DNA of 64,000 bases from Neoscytalidium dimidiatum (GCA_037367355.1 CM074697.1:3286001-3350000), one strand, 5' to 3'; numbered from the stretch's first letter, positions 44,533 through 56,290 are shown. Numbers and translations: made by a program. Notes: generated from the sequence alone by a model not told the origin.

Positions 44533-45808
44533 CGAGAAGACATGCGGATGGAGAGAGAGAGAAGGAAATTCAACAAAAACGTATTGAAGGAAACCCACAC
44601 TAATGAAGTTCTTTTTAAGCTTTGCCAAGGTTACCATGACGATCTGCATGTCAGCCGTATCAGGAAGTGCGGGAAGCTTACGGAATTGGCTCCAAAAACA
44701 TCACAGATGCGCGTCCGGAGCTGGACCTATCGTATTGACCTGATTTCACCAGGATTGCCCGACCTTTCTTTCCGAACGCCTGCTTGGGGTTTCCACAAAG
44801 CCTTGCCATCATGTTAATTTCTGGACCATTCTTGTACCTTGCCTCATGGAAGTATCACGCCTTTTCCTATCAATTTATTATCCCAACAGACTCGGACTTG
44901 TTCAGCTATTGATGAACAGTGATTAGTCGTATACCACGAAGCTTCTTCGTAATGTAACAAGCATGAGCAGTCCCTCTACAGGACCAACGTCGAACACGGG
45001 CCCCCTTTCGCCAGTATTAATCGCCTGGCCGACATCAACCCAAACATCTCGAAAATCCTCCAAATTCTCCGATCAGCTATTTTCACAACAGTCCTCCGAG
45101 TCCAACGCGTTATTCAACGGTTCTTTACTCTTCCCGTACTTTCCGGAGCCCTGTACCCCTATATTGGGCGTACCCATCATCCTGTCATTTTTTTTTTCTT
45201 CTTCTTGGCCCTCCCCGTCGTCTCCGTCCTCTGTGCCATCCTCCTCAGCTTCGTCCTCGTGCTTATCGGTCCCCCTCTCGCCTAAGATATTCTCGACGGT
45301 AAAGCCGGCCATGTTAAGCAGACCGATTGCTTCAACCTACCTCCTCCCAATCGCGATCCCAAGCGCCTTCTGACCACAGTCGTGAGCAATACTATCGTCC
45401 TCGAACGGCGCGCGCTCGAGCAGAGCTACCAGAGCATCGATACGAGGCATCTCGACCGCCTGCTCAAGAACGTGTGTTCCATCCTCGGGACCATCGTGTG
45501 GCGGCGGGGGCGAGTCCTCGCAGCAGCAACTCTCGAGAAGGAAATACCCCTCGGGCTGACGAAGCTCGCCTGGACGTCCTGGCGCTGCACGCGCGCTCGC
45601 AGATCGCCGTCGTCGCCCGCGAGGAACGCCTCTGTGACTATGGCGACCACTGCCTCGTGCCCGGGCCCGCGCCGCGCCGTCGCCCCGCACAGCACCGTGT
45701 TGACCGCCCGCGCTCCGTCGCCTCAGCAGGTCGAGGCCGCCACCCCGCAGCCCGGCCAGGAAGCGTGCGTTGCCTGTGTGCGCTGAGACCCAAGCCGCGG
45801 ACGGGTAG

Positions 45809-45851
45809 TAGTGGTGGTGGTGGAGGAGGAGGAGGAGGAGGAGGAGGAGGA
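45809..45851. repeat. GGT/GGA trinucleotide microsatellite
   Basis: Runs of GGT then GGA on the plus strand; on the minus strand they read as Thr and Ser runs inside the F-box relic. Confidence 0.8.
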
Positions 45852-46140
45852 TATCGGGCCTCTCTTGTAGGCCATGATTGCGCGGGCGGTGCCCCGGATG
45901 AGGGCGGGGAGGGCAGCTGTCACGGGGCTGCGTGTGTTGAGGGCGAGCGCGGCGAGGAAGCTGACGCGCTGTGGGCGCGGTGCGAGCGTGAGGGGCTGAT
46001 GGAGGACGGAGGGCGCCATGGGAGGCGCTGCTCCAGAGGACTTCGGCGTCGATTTCGCCGGCGAAGAGGCCTGTGATCCTTTCGGGTTATCCTGACGATT
46101 CCTTGTTCGGACCATCTTAAGCGTCCTCGTGGTGCACAGA

Positions 46141-46290
46141 ACGTCTTCTTGGGAAGATCTCTCTCTTCAGTAGAGCTTTTCTAATGGAGATATTCTTCTC
46201 AGGGGACCGTCCTCCTGAGAAGAGCATCTCCTTGAAGAGTCATCTTGTTAGGAGAGCATCTTCTTGGAGAGAACGCTAGAGGGTATAGGG
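46141..46290. repeat. Degenerate CTTCTT/AAGAAG hairpin repeats within the F-box gene intron
   Basis: A series of imperfect, partly palindromic units of about 20-33 bases (TCTTCTTGGGAAGA; CTTCTCAGG paired with CCTGAGAAG; GCATCTCCTTGAAGAG; GCATCTTCTTGGAGAG). The clearest inverted repeat spans about 46194-46222. It occupies much of the 46071-46324 intron. Confidence 0.55.
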
Positions 46291-46513
46291 ATAGGGGCTG
46301 TTATGATAAGGAGTGTAGCTTACGGGAGATCAAACGGGTCTCCGCTACATCAGCAGCATTGCTGCTGATGACAAGGAAGTGAATGATGCGCTGGAACAGT
46401 TCGGGAGGTGGGTCTATCAGACGAAGCGGAGCTCTCAGGGTTAAAGTCAGAGGAGTAGGAGTAGCAGGAGCGGAAGTGGCAAGAGTGTGCGCTGCAGCCG
46501 CTGTGCCATCCAA

Positions 46514-48067
46514 TGAAGTTGACTTTTACAAGTCGCCGTCCTGAATTTTCGACCTCCTGGAGGGCGTCTTGGCATCAGAAGCGGTGCCATCGGTAGAACG
46601 CTTCCGGGAAGAATTCGCCATCATTATCGCTAATGATGCGGGCTGAACTTGAAATCGGTGGAGTTGAGGTTAATGAAAGGTTGAAAGATAAGGAAGGCGC
46701 GCAGACTTCCTGAATCTCTAGCGTACGACCACGCTGGTACCAAGTAAGCGCATTGAATGTCCACCAACAACTGTTTCCAAATCACGTACGATGGCAACAC
46801 CCTCATGCACAGCTGACAAGGAGACTGCAATCGATCTACAACTCACCCTACGAATATTGAACACCTGTTGAGATAACGCAGACGTTCTTCATGTCCTTCT
46901 GTAACGTAAGAGATCACTACCTGCAATCCTGACTCCAGGTATGGAGCGCTCGCGAGCTAAGACGCGCAGCTCGCTTTACCACCACCAGCACCAAAGGAGA
47001 CCGTCCTCCCACAGCTACTCCATAACCACTCCTCAGACCTTCTACCCCTTCTCCAGCACATCACTCGTTTCTACCTGCGCTTTCCGTATCCGCCACGCCC
47101 TATCCATCTTCAGCTTAACATCATTACAGTACCTGCCGGCAGACTCCTCACACCTTAAAGCATTTCAACAAGCGCCCCCGGGAATCACGTCCCCCACAGC
47201 GCTGGATCCCACCTGCCATGGATATCACACCCCACACCGACGAACCACGCACGTGCACGGCCAGCTCTGGAGCGACAACGCCAGTGCTGGTCTTGGTATC
47301 GGCCAGGATACTACAGTGAGGTACGACGGCGTCGAGAGCGGCAGAGCAGCGGCGCGCGAGAGCTTTGGAGGAGGGCGTCGACGCCTCGGCGGGGGCTCTG
47401 GTGTCAGGAGCGACGTCGTTCGTTCGTTCTTCTACAAGCAGATGTGTGTACGCGACGAGGTTCGGGTATCCCGGACTTGCATGCGGCGGATTCAATGTAC
47501 TTTTCCGTTTCAAGTGCGGCAGCGTGGTGGCGAGCGACGCCTGTTTCGTGAGGCAGGGTAAGAGAGAGGAGGAGGACGTTTGGCCCTTCATGTGCCACGT
47601 TACCAGAGCGAGTAATTAAGCGAGAAACCAACTGTGAAATCAGGTGTCATGGTGAAGTTATACGCTGTTCTGTTTTCTGCGTCATTGTCTCGCAATAGGA
47701 GGATGTTAATGCATCCACAGGCTGGAATATTCCGGTTTATCGGAGTTATCAGCTCGTGGTCACAAAGCATTATCATTGTGGGTCTTGTTTTACATTATAA
47801 TACAGTATTTTATTTTTTTTTTTGCTTGAGTTTTCGATCTTCTACCTATTACCCGCAATATTATTACCTCTCTCCCGTTGAGAACTGCTTGAACTGATGT
47901 CATCTCCCCGAAACCCCATTCGAGGTGAGGAAAGTCCGCAAACTTATTGTAGTGAAGGAAATGAAAGTAACACGAATCGTCAAAAAAAAAAAAAAGCAAG
48001 TATCCGCCCGCCGTTGTGGTATCAACTAATCAAAGTATCCACCATACACACACAGTGATAGGGCCGT
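46514..48067. other. Intergenic region with overlapping frames on both strands
   Basis: Open frames of 147-206 codons overlap on opposite strands at 46941-47591. Neither shows a domain, signal peptide or splice support, and their composition is like chance frames in GC-rich DNA. AT-rich sequence follows (47760-48000, with a T run near 47812 and an A run near 47981). Confidence 0.4.
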
Positions 48068-50960
48068 TCAGTACTTCGGCGGCATGAAGTAGCCACCAGA
48101 GAAATCTGTTACACTAGGTTTTCCGCTTGAGTAGTTCTGTCCACCAGTGTTACCGCCGTTGTATCCGGATGTACCTGGGTTGCCGCTGGTGTAGTTGTTG
48201 AGTTTACCGGGTGTAGCGTCAACGGGATACTTGAATCCACCCAAAGCACCGCCAAGGAAGTTCGACCCACCAGCATTGCCAGCAGTGTAGCTCAATCCGC
48301 CCGTGTTACCGCCTGCGTAGCTGGGGCCTGCCGGGCTGGGACGCATGCCTGACGGGAAGCGAATGGCAGGTTCTTCACACGCGTCTTCATATAGAGTGTA
48401 CCTGTGCTGGCCGAAAGTAGGTCGGTACCTAGGGTCACGGCCGATGCGACGAGGAGTCTCACCCCAGTCCTCTCCGAAGAAGCTCTTGTCTCCATCACGA
48501 CTGCGGTCAATAGCCCACTCGGGCGGCGGAGCGAAGCGTGCAAAATGGTCAGGGCCCTTTTGAGGCTCTCCAGGAAGATGGACGTATGAAGCGAGATTCT
48601 CGTACAGACGAACCAAGAGGGGACCTGTGACCATGAAGTCCTTGTCATCCTTCCCAGCTCCCGCGGCCATGGGACTGATCAGTGACTTCGCAAAAGCATC
48701 CTGGCGCTCCGGTAGGGTCCCCGACTTCCACCACTCATCCAAGTCTTCCCCACGTGATTTGTGGGCTGAACGAAGAGCTGTCGGATTGGACTGGGTAGGC
48801 ATATTATCCTGGAAGAACGGTCCGTCGAATTCTTGCGGGCTTGGACCATCAATACCCAGGGAGCTGTAGATGTTTGTAGGGCGATTCTCTGAATATTCAG
48901 GCTCTGGGTCGCTGGTACGCAATGCGCTGCGCGAGGTTTGCGATCCGGAAGAAGCTGGCATGTCATGAGGCGCCACTTGGCCTGAACTTGAAATGCCCCT
49001 GTTTGCAGGTTCAGGGCGTTGGAGAAAGCGCAGGTCGTGAGGCGAACCTAACGGAGGTGGCTGTTCTGTGCCGACCCGGTTGAGGTAGTCGAGCATACGC
49101 GCACGGTTTTCGTTCGGCTGCTGTGGGAGCTGGACTTGAGGGATTTCTGTTGAGGGAGCAGAAACCTTCGCCGTGGGTGCTGCTGTAAATACATGTCCCG
49201 GAAAAGCCACATTGGTTAGACCCTGGTGAACCACTGGTGCAGAAGGGTCTGGCCCTAGTGGGTACCTGGACATCACGTCAAGTATCGCAGATAGGGGTGT
49301 ATCATCCGCCTTGGCTGGGTTCGTGGCCTCATGGGAAGGATGCTCGGGTGGTGCGAAGTTCTGGCGCATCCTTTCAGCGCGGTTACGCTCTTGCTCAGAG
49401 AAGAACGCCTTCGGGTTGTTTTCACGAGTGTTTGGAACAGCGTCAAGGCGCGGCCCCAGGTTGGCACCCAGCGGGAAACGAAAATCAAAATCCATCTTTC
49501 CCGGATCGCGCTTGTCTATGTGCTTGGGGACCGCGTCGGAAGTTTGGGCGATTTGCGAGTCTTTCTTCGATGGGTTTGATGACTCAGCTGCAAAGGGGTC
49601 ATCCGCTGGAGTTCCAAGGCCTTGAGGAGTTATGCCTGAACGAACAGTTGTAACAGGCTTATTGAGCCATGCCACCGGGCGGTCGCGTAAAGTAAGTGTG
49701 GACAGTGTGGGAAATTCGTTCTCATTGAGAGAAGTGGAGATTGTGGACAGAGAGTCATAACGGGTCAGTTCGGGCGGCGGCGGCTTCGAAAGTGGACTAG
49801 GACGCTGCTGAACGACATTTGCTGGGCGCAAAGAGGAAAGCGGAGGCATGATAACGGCTGGACGGGCTTCGCAGTAGCGAGGATACTCTTTAGCAAGCTC
49901 GGCGAAGTAACTGAGTGAAGGCTGACGGCTCTTGGAGGCGCGGACGTGTTGGAGGAATTCCAAGGCCATGACTTTGCCTTCGATGACCTTGCGGATGCGA
50001 GAGTAACGGCCAAGCTCAACCCATTCGTAGTCATCCGATGACCAGGAGTGGGCGGAGACTTCTCTGTTCGGGTGTTGGATAAACCTGAGTTCGCCGTTCT
50101 GCTTACCCATGTTAGAGCTCAACCAGACAGGATCCGGAAGGTTGTGGCCGAACTCCTCCATGATCTCATCCTTTTCGTTTCCAGCAGTTGAGCCGGCCAT
50201 CTCAATTGGAGGACCACGAGGAGCGCGTACAGGTGCAAAGATCTCAGAAGGACTTGCAACCGGACTTGCTTCGCCTTCATCCTGCGACATCTCCGCGTCT
50301 ACTGCAGCGAAGCTCTCAGTGTCTGGTGTGCGTCAGCTTTCATTCAACAGAAGAGTGTCAGGATGGAGAGTAGGGTGTATATGGCGCGCAGTGCAGGTTA
50401 GATGCAGCTGGTGTCGGGCGCATTGTAACGGACAACTTACTGTCAGACTCAGACAGGTCCAAAGGTTTCCAGTTGGACTTGATCTTCGTTTTGGGCTTGA
50501 GCTTCATGAGGCCGCTTTGGGCAGGTGTGGAGCGGATAGCGAACGGCTCGTTCTTCTTGGAACCACCGGTACGCGCCATGTCGGCAAAGGTTTGGCCAGG
50601 CGCAACAATGGAACTTGAAGAGGTGTTGCGGGCGAAGCTGGTGGAGCGAAAGCTAGTGATCTCGCTGTCGGAACCAGTGCGACGGAATGAGGCAGAGGAG
50701 ATGTCGGGGACAGGATCGTCGCTGGAAGGTTGGCTTGTGAGGTGCTGCGGACGTACGTCGTCACGGCGAATGATTTGGATGTGTGCAAATGATTGCGGAG
50801 GTTGGTGTCGACGATTGCGGCCGCCACGGCCTGACAGGGAACCTAGTAGTTAGATCCAGGCGAATTCTACAAGAAGCAGTGACGCTGCGGCCGAAAGATC
50901 TACTCACGCCGACGACGAGTGCCGCCGTTCCCTTTGGGTTGCTGGTGCGGCGCCAGGGCG
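48068..50960 (-). CDS. Conserved fungal protein, large and mostly disordered, RG-rich N-terminus (5' end unresolved)
   Basis: Three exons are supported: one ending at 50908, then 50842-50441, then 50322-48068, all in frame. The joined N-terminal part reads QQPKGNGGTRRR then SLSGRGGRNRRHQPPQSFAH, an RG/RGG-like stretch common in RNA-binding proteins, followed by Ser-rich sequence and ARTGGSKKNEPFAIRST and KIKSNWKPLDLSESDS. The last exon has a more ordered part (VWLSSNMGKQNGELRFIQHP, EWVELGRYSRIRKVIEG, FLQHVRAS), a long disordered middle, a second conserved block (DEWWKSGTLPERQDAFAKSL), and a C-terminal Gly/Asn/Tyr repeat (GGNTGGLSYTAGNAGGSNF). The start codon lies upstream in an exon I could not fix. 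The family is not recognised; a role with RNA is only a guess. Confidence 0.7.
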
Positions 50961-52378
50961 AATGAGCAGTGATTTTAGCCAGGGAACTCGGCAAATGGGC
51001 TCACAGCATAGACGAATTTCGAGGATGTCAGTGGGATGGCGGCTGCGCGTGGCCGTGGCGATGTGAGTGTAGCGGGAAGGAGAGACACGGACGCGCGACA
51101 GCCGCTGTGAGTGTAAGTCGACCGATGAGAGGTCACTCGGAAGAGGCAACCACGCCAGACTGAAAGCTGCCCCGTCTCTCCCCGCCCGCGTTTCCATAGG
51201 TCAGGGCGAGGGGCAGAGACAGATTGCAGAGACAGCTACCTTCGCCATGCATCGTTCCGCGCATAGTGCTGGAGCTTTCACTAAGTAGGTACTCTCCACA
51301 TGCGCTTGCGGGTGGCTGCAGCTCTGGGTTGACTACTCCATGCATGAGACAGCGGCTCGCTTACACCACCGTTGTGTCCTACACACCATTAGTGTCAATA
51401 GATCGTCTAGCCAGCGGAAAACAAAGCATCTGATGTACTGCCCGCAGATTAATCAACGTTTCAGGTTGCTTCCTGCCAGTCACCCATAGGCTCATGCGTC
51501 CCCACCTCTTCAAGCACCTGCACGCAACTTAAGTAGGTGACCTGTCACATCTCTCCCGTCCGATCATGGAGAACGACAGCAGCCACACCTTCGTCTGGCA
51601 AGGCTCGCCAAAGCCGATGCTAGGAGAAAAGATACGCTCGGTGCTAAAATCCTCATCTGGCGATTTTCGGACGTTCCATTCAGCACTCTGGGCGATATGG
51701 GAGTCATAACGGCGGTGACAGCTGTGTAACCAAGATGTTGTTGCAGCGGACATGGATCGTCTCTTTGGCGTAACCCGGTCATGGGGAGAAGATGCAACAA
51801 GCACAGGCAAGCTCCACAACAGAAAGTTGATCGAAGCAGACATTTCAATGATTGACTGAGCTGGCGGATGATATTTGCGCGTTTGTCAACGTCAAGATCT
51901 GCGTCCGTATTTAGTCCCAATCTCGATTAGGTAATCTTCCAGAAGCTTGCCGCTTCAAGCATCATGCGTCGAGCCACCATGCTAGGTACTACTATGAAAC
52001 ATCCGAGTTGACTCCTGGTAAGACATTCAAGTGATAGCATCGAATTGAAACATGTACCATTTTGTCTTTATTCTTTACTCTTCTTGCTCCTCTATCTGCT
52101 CTGCATCTATCCAAATCACATAGAGAATGGCATCCTTTTGTTTGAATTAGAAAAGAATTGTAGGCAAGGCAGAGAGATCCATTTGTAGACCTCCAACTTT
52201 AGTCTAAGCACTGCGAGGCACCTCGCCTCAATATCTCTCTGTTTCTCCAAAACCAAACTCCTATTAATGCATTTGATGCCTTTGCTGTTACCTCTGTATA
52301 TCTTGCGTCGCAGCAACGTAGGCCGGACTGAGACTGGCCGCTTTCCGCGTATGGTATATACTTTTTTCTCCGTAAAAG
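50961..52378. other. Intergenic region between two minus-strand genes
   Basis: Contains the undefined 5' end and promoter of the RG-rich gene and the 3' flank of the nuclease-like gene. The only frame worth noting is the small secreted-type ORF at 51529-51843. Confidence 0.4.
51529..51843 (-). CDS. Possible small secreted protein (104 aa), weak candidate
   Basis: The frame starts MSASINFLLWSLPVLVASSP, a convincing signal peptide, and continues with SWLHSCHRRYDSHIAQSAEW, DEDFSTERIFSP and three cysteines. No domain is recognised and the end (GRERCDRSPT) may be a splice site and not the true stop. It may be a chance frame. Confidence 0.25.
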   Translation of the reverse strand: MSASINFLLWSLPVLVASSPHDRVTPKRRSMSAATTSWLHSCHRRYDSHIAQSAEWNVRKSPDEDFSTERIFSPSIGFGEPCQTKVWLLSFSMIGRERCDRSPT

Positions 52379-54220
52379 TTAAGCCAGATAGTCCTCCATC
52401 CAAGAATGAGCAGCTGCCTTATCAACTTTGCTCGCTGGACCATGTCCACTGTTGTCCGAACGTTTTCTGAAGGGGTGGATATAAGGTGGGCGAGCTGATC
52501 GAGGGAGAAACTTGTGTGGTTCCTTTGATGGATCAAGTAACTTTTGAAAAATGGGCTTCGGATTGACGAATTGACGGCGACTTCGAGGAAGTTCGGGCGC
52601 GTTTGAGCTGCGTTCAACTGGGTTCTCCGATCGGTGAACGTGGACGCAGTTTCGGCCGTCTATCTGGATTTGGCACCCTGGTCCAGGCTCTCCGGCTGAA
52701 GTGTGAGAGTTGCGAGGAAGACGGAACCAGATAATGGAGTGGACATCGAACGGAAGGTCACCTTGTTTTGACTGCTTACCTCGGGGCGGAAAATTCAGCT
52801 TCGTCTGTTTCAGGCCACGGGCTCTGTCCTCTTCCGCCTCTTGCCGCATTCTCTTGCGTCTGGCTGTCGTTGTGGAAGGGCTAGGAAGCGTTGCCGGTTT
52901 GTGACTTTCGGATCCAGGAATTCTTTGTGGAATCCTAAGCTCCTGCTGACGCTGGGATTTTGGCCTCTGGTTTTGGGTGCCACGGAGTCCTATGGGTTTG
53001 GGAGCCCCGTATTTATCCCGAAGAAGACAGCGAGGCTCATGGTGACAGGCATAGTACGGTCTTGTGCCACTATGGCATGATTTCCTGTCCAAATTGATCT
53101 TCCCAGGTTCCATCGTGTGGTGATCGGGGTTTACGCATCGCCAATTGCCACACAAATGAGATAGATGCCAGCTCTCAAATACCCAACCATACATCTGTTC
53201 CGGCGTCATGGAGTGGTTCAATACCATCCACATGGCGCCGATTTGTTGTCTGACGTATCTTTTCTGAGGTTTCTCCCGGATATTACTGTCTGTCCATGTG
53301 AATCTTTTCTCGACTTTCTGGGCTGTCGCATTTGCCTCGTGACCATTATATATCCAGCAATGTTCATCATCTTCGTGATCTCCGATGGCATAAACAAATA
53401 TTTGTTTTAAAATAATATCTCGGGTCTTTAGGCGCGCATCCTCAGGCATCTCCAGCGCGCTTTTCTTCATGACGATCAAAGCGGTCTTGTGTGAAGGTTT
53501 GTTCGGATCAATCAGCAAATCGAGTGAGTCTTGCGAGGATGCGGGGCTGCCCGAGTCTCGTGAGTCATTGGACAGTCGTTTCGAGGACGTGATGAATTCG
53601 CTGGCGGATTGCACCTCATTGCTTTGACTGAGATACCTAGTATTGTCTTGTATTCCTGTCGTGGTATTTTCATATTCAAGCGTGCGTTTAACAAGAAATC
53701 TGGCGTATGATGCTGATGAAATCGAAAATTGCGTTTCTTGAGAACCAATGTAATTTTCAAAAGAAGCTGAAGACTTAGAGGAAAATTGCTGGCTGGCCTC
53801 TGGCATTTCATGGCTTAATTGGGTCGTAGTTGCTTTTAGACGTGTTGAATGTGCATACCGCCGCATGAAAACCTCCTTCCTGTGTTCTTTTAGCTTTTCA
53901 ATTTTCTCTTCAGTTTTCGTGCGCTGTTTTGCAAGTTGAGCGCAGCGTGCTTCAAGATGGAAGATTGAGTTGGGATAATGATCGGGTTCATTGCAATGTT
54001 GCTTGGCGTTTAAGAATAATCGAAGTCTTTCTCGTTCAAGTTCGTGGTCAGCATTCCCAAGATCACGATTGAGGTGGCATAGGTCTGCCCTAAGAGACTC
54101 AATCTCTACATCAGTGTCGTAGGTATCGATAGGGAGCGACCTCTCGCTCAATAAGCTGAGAGAGGGACTGAAAGCGCTCATTGATGAGGCGTTTGTACCA
54201 GTAGAGGCGCGACTATTCAA
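52379..54220 (-). CDS. Coiled-coil protein with His-Me finger (I-PpoI-like) zinc-binding loop
   Basis: Single exon of 613 codons plus stop. Residues of about 38-118 form a charged coiled coil (VEIESLRADLCHLNRDLG, HLEARCAQLAKQRTKTEEKI). A Ser-rich linker follows to about 245. The folded core (about 250-400) ends in WHLSHLCGNWRCVNPDHH, EPGKINLDRKSCH and CHHEPRCLL. This is the Cys/His zinc-binding loop of I-PpoI-type homing endonucleases (PF05551-like), with the HLC..x..CVNPDH pattern, the nearby Asn of KINLDRK, and C357 as first ligand of the loop. The rest is basic and disordered (RRKRMRQEAEEDRARG). In I-PpoI these residues hold zinc and the His general base. Inference: a nuclear DNA-binding or DNA-cutting protein. 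It may equally be a catalytically dead derivative; the surrounding gene shows no intron-homing context. Confidence 0.85.
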   Translation of the reverse strand: MNSRASTGTNASSMSAFSPSLSLLSERSLPIDTYDTDVEIESLRADLCHLNRDLGNADHELERERLRLFLNAKQHCNEPDHYPNSIFHLEARCAQLAKQRTKTEEKIEKLKEHRKEVFMRRYAHSTRLKATTTQLSHEMPEASQQFSSKSSASFENYIGSQETQFSISSASYARFLVKRTLEYENTTTGIQDNTRYLSQSNEVQSASEFITSSKRLSNDSRDSGSPASSQDSLDLLIDPNKPSHKTALIVMKKSALEMPEDARLKTRDIILKQIFVYAIGDHEDDEHCWIYNGHEANATAQKVEKRFTWTDSNIREKPQKRYVRQQIGAMWMVLNHSMTPEQMYGWVFESWHLSHLCGNWRCVNPDHHTMEPGKINLDRKSCHSGTRPYYACHHEPRCLLRDKYGAPKPIGLRGTQNQRPKSQRQQELRIPQRIPGSESHKPATLPSPSTTTARRKRMRQEAEEDRARGLKQTKLNFPPRGKQSKQGDLPFDVHSIIWFRLPRNSHTSAGEPGPGCQIQIDGRNCVHVHRSENPVERSSNAPELPRSRRQFVNPKPIFQKLLDPSKEPHKFLPRSARPPYIHPFRKRSDNSGHGPASKVDKAAAHSWMEDYLA

Positions 54221-56290
54221 ATGAGACTTCTTCTCAGAGGTTGCCGGTTACGTCCGTGTCATTTGTATGTACTTCCTGAGGCAGAGCTGTGTTATTTTGA
54301 AGAAATTTGCTAAACTGAATCGCGAAAAGTCCAGTATGATGCTGGTGGTGAAGTGAGACCAATGCAGTGAGGTTTGAAGTGAAGTTGGAAGCAAGAGCAA
54401 GTTGATCAAGAGATGTTAGTTCGGAGCTCTGGCAACTGATGAGCGAGCTGCGCTTTGTATCCCTAAGCTGTAAGATATTGATGAATGGCTCCTTTGAAGG
54501 CACTGGCGTGACAAGTGCAAGACGTTGCTACACCTGAGTTGGGCTGGACGGTCTAGAATAGCATCGACTAGTGAGTACTGACCCTGGATGGCGGCCATCT
54601 GCAATAGGAAGGGACAGCAGGCTCGTGACAGAAAAGTTAAGAGCATGTGAGTATTAACGACAATTGTTGGGTAAGTAGACCACGCCATGTCCGTTGCCGT
54701 CATCCAACGGGAAACTTGGAGAATAAGTTGAGAGACAGAAAGTTTTATGCAAACAATGGTGTGTTTTTATACAAGAACACCAGACACGATATTTCGCGTG
54801 GTCTTTTTGTGTCTAATGCAGAGATGAGACAACTGGCAGGGCCCGGGCACTCTTGTATAATTTCTGAGCATCAGCGTTACTAGTACCATAAGATCAGACG
54901 CACATCTTGCGCGAATTGCGGCCCATGGGGGTTGGCGCCGGCAATCGGCAGCTGGTGCGCGCATGCTTGTGGAGGAAGACTGCCGAAGAATCACGTCACT
55001 TGCCGAGGTGTTGCCGAAGAGGACATTTTGCCAACACCTGGCAAACAGCTGTCTTGTACCTTACCTACCCAACAATTCTCAACTATTCTCGAAGGTCATG
55101 AAGTCCAACGCCACCATTGGCCTGGAAGAAGCAATCATGTAGCCTTGCTCTACCCCGAACGACATTCCAAAGAGGCGGACCAAGTAACTGGCGGATGCAT
55201 CTGGAGCGCGTTACGATACCTACGGGGGAAGGCGATGGAGACATCTGTCCGGAGACTTGCGGGGAAAAAGCACTGGGCTCCGGACATATATACACTTTGG
55301 AAAAAGGCGGATACGGCGGGACCGCGGTGCGCGCTGCCGAGTGTGGTCGGAAGAAGAATTCCCTGATCCGGTCCGGTGACAACAAGAACTTGGCTCGCGA
55401 GGTCGCGCGGAGTCCTCCGTCCAGCGCCGGTAAGAAGCCGAAGGAGAGAGCGGATCACCAGAGGTGGGCAGAGGTGGGAGAGCGAGGGAAGGTCGGCTCG
55501 CTTGTTGAGAGTGGCACGCTGAGAGCTGTCGGACAGGAGTGTCCAGGGGCCGGCTGAGGACTGCAGCATGGCCAACAAGCGGCAGCGGCTGCGAATAAGT
55601 ATGAGGCTGTGTTAGGCTGTGGCAAACTATTCGCGGGGACGCCGTTTCTGGCGGCGCTTGGCAAAACCTCGCAGAACGCGCGAGAGAGCTTATGGATGAA
55701 ACACTGGCCGACTCACGCGCTCGCTTTCAACCGCCCCCCGCAGTCATCTCCGTGTGTCCCCAGCCTAAACCCCCGCGCCAGACAGCGGCGCCTACCACCG
55801 CTCACCACCCCATTTGTTTCGCCTTGACGACCGCGCCCATTGTTCCGCCAGCCAGCGACGCCTGGCATGCCGGCCGTGCGACCTGCAGGTAGGCTATCTA
55901 ATGCACGCTGCTGCTCGCCACTGGTCCGCTGCTCATCGTCTCCCGGCTAAAGGCGCGTCATGTCATGCGCCAGCCATTGCCCTGGCGATCCCTCCTCTGC
56001 CCAGCGCCCGCCAAGTAAACAGCCCTGAGTCGTCCTCCAGGCACTCCCGGTCCGGCAGCCCACGCTTCCTGGATGAGTTTAAGACAGCCCCATAGACGCC
56101 GCTCCCTACCGTCATTTGAGTTGCCTGTTGCGACGTCGGTGCTCTCTTTTATTCACAAGTCCCGCTCTAGGCCCGCTTGCAGAGACCGCCCGCCGAGCCT
56201 CCTGCCGCTCTTTGCTATAAAGGTCTCGCTCGCTCCTTGCCAAGTTTTGTTGTGAAGAGCTTGGAAGAAAGTTTCCGTCCCCACGGCATC
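54221..56290. other. Intergenic region, 2 kb
   Basis: No supported gene. An 89-codon frame directly upstream of the nuclease-like gene looks like leader sequence. The right end carries the promoter of the lactonase-type gene with a TATAAAG box. Confidence 0.5.
56216..56222 (+). promoter_or_regulatory. TATA box of the lactonase-type gene
   Basis: TATAAAG, 75 bases before the ATG at 56291. Confidence 0.55.

Larger units (their letters stand above)
44940..46513 (-). pseudogene. Broken F-box/ankyrin-type gene
   Basis: The first exon (46513 to about 46325) encodes an F-box: LIDPPPELFQRIIHFLV, ending ETRLIS before a GTAAGC donor. Joining to the acceptor at 46071 gives LFAGEIDAEVLW, the usual 'CRTFA.EI...L' continuation of this fungal family. 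Beyond that, family-like pieces appear in shifting frames: ALPALIRGTARAIMAYKRG, then (after a TGA near 45723) VTEAFLAGDDGDLRARVQ and VQASFVSPRG, then (another frame) VEMPRIDALVALLERAPF, which is ankyrin-like, closed by TAG at 45337; weaker pieces continue to about 44940. At least one stop and two frameshifts are needed. Ser and Thr runs come from a GGA/GGT microsatellite (45809-45851). Proteins of this family would bind Skp1 and recruit targets for ubiquitylation; this copy is probably dead. Confidence 0.6.

Noticed and set aside
45327..46076. Plus-strand open frame with a long Gly run
   Set aside because: Antisense to the F-box relic; the Gly run is the GGA/GGT microsatellite.
46941..47591. 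Overlapping frames on both strands as a real gene
   Set aside because: No domain, signal or splice support on either strand; kept only as an intergenic note.
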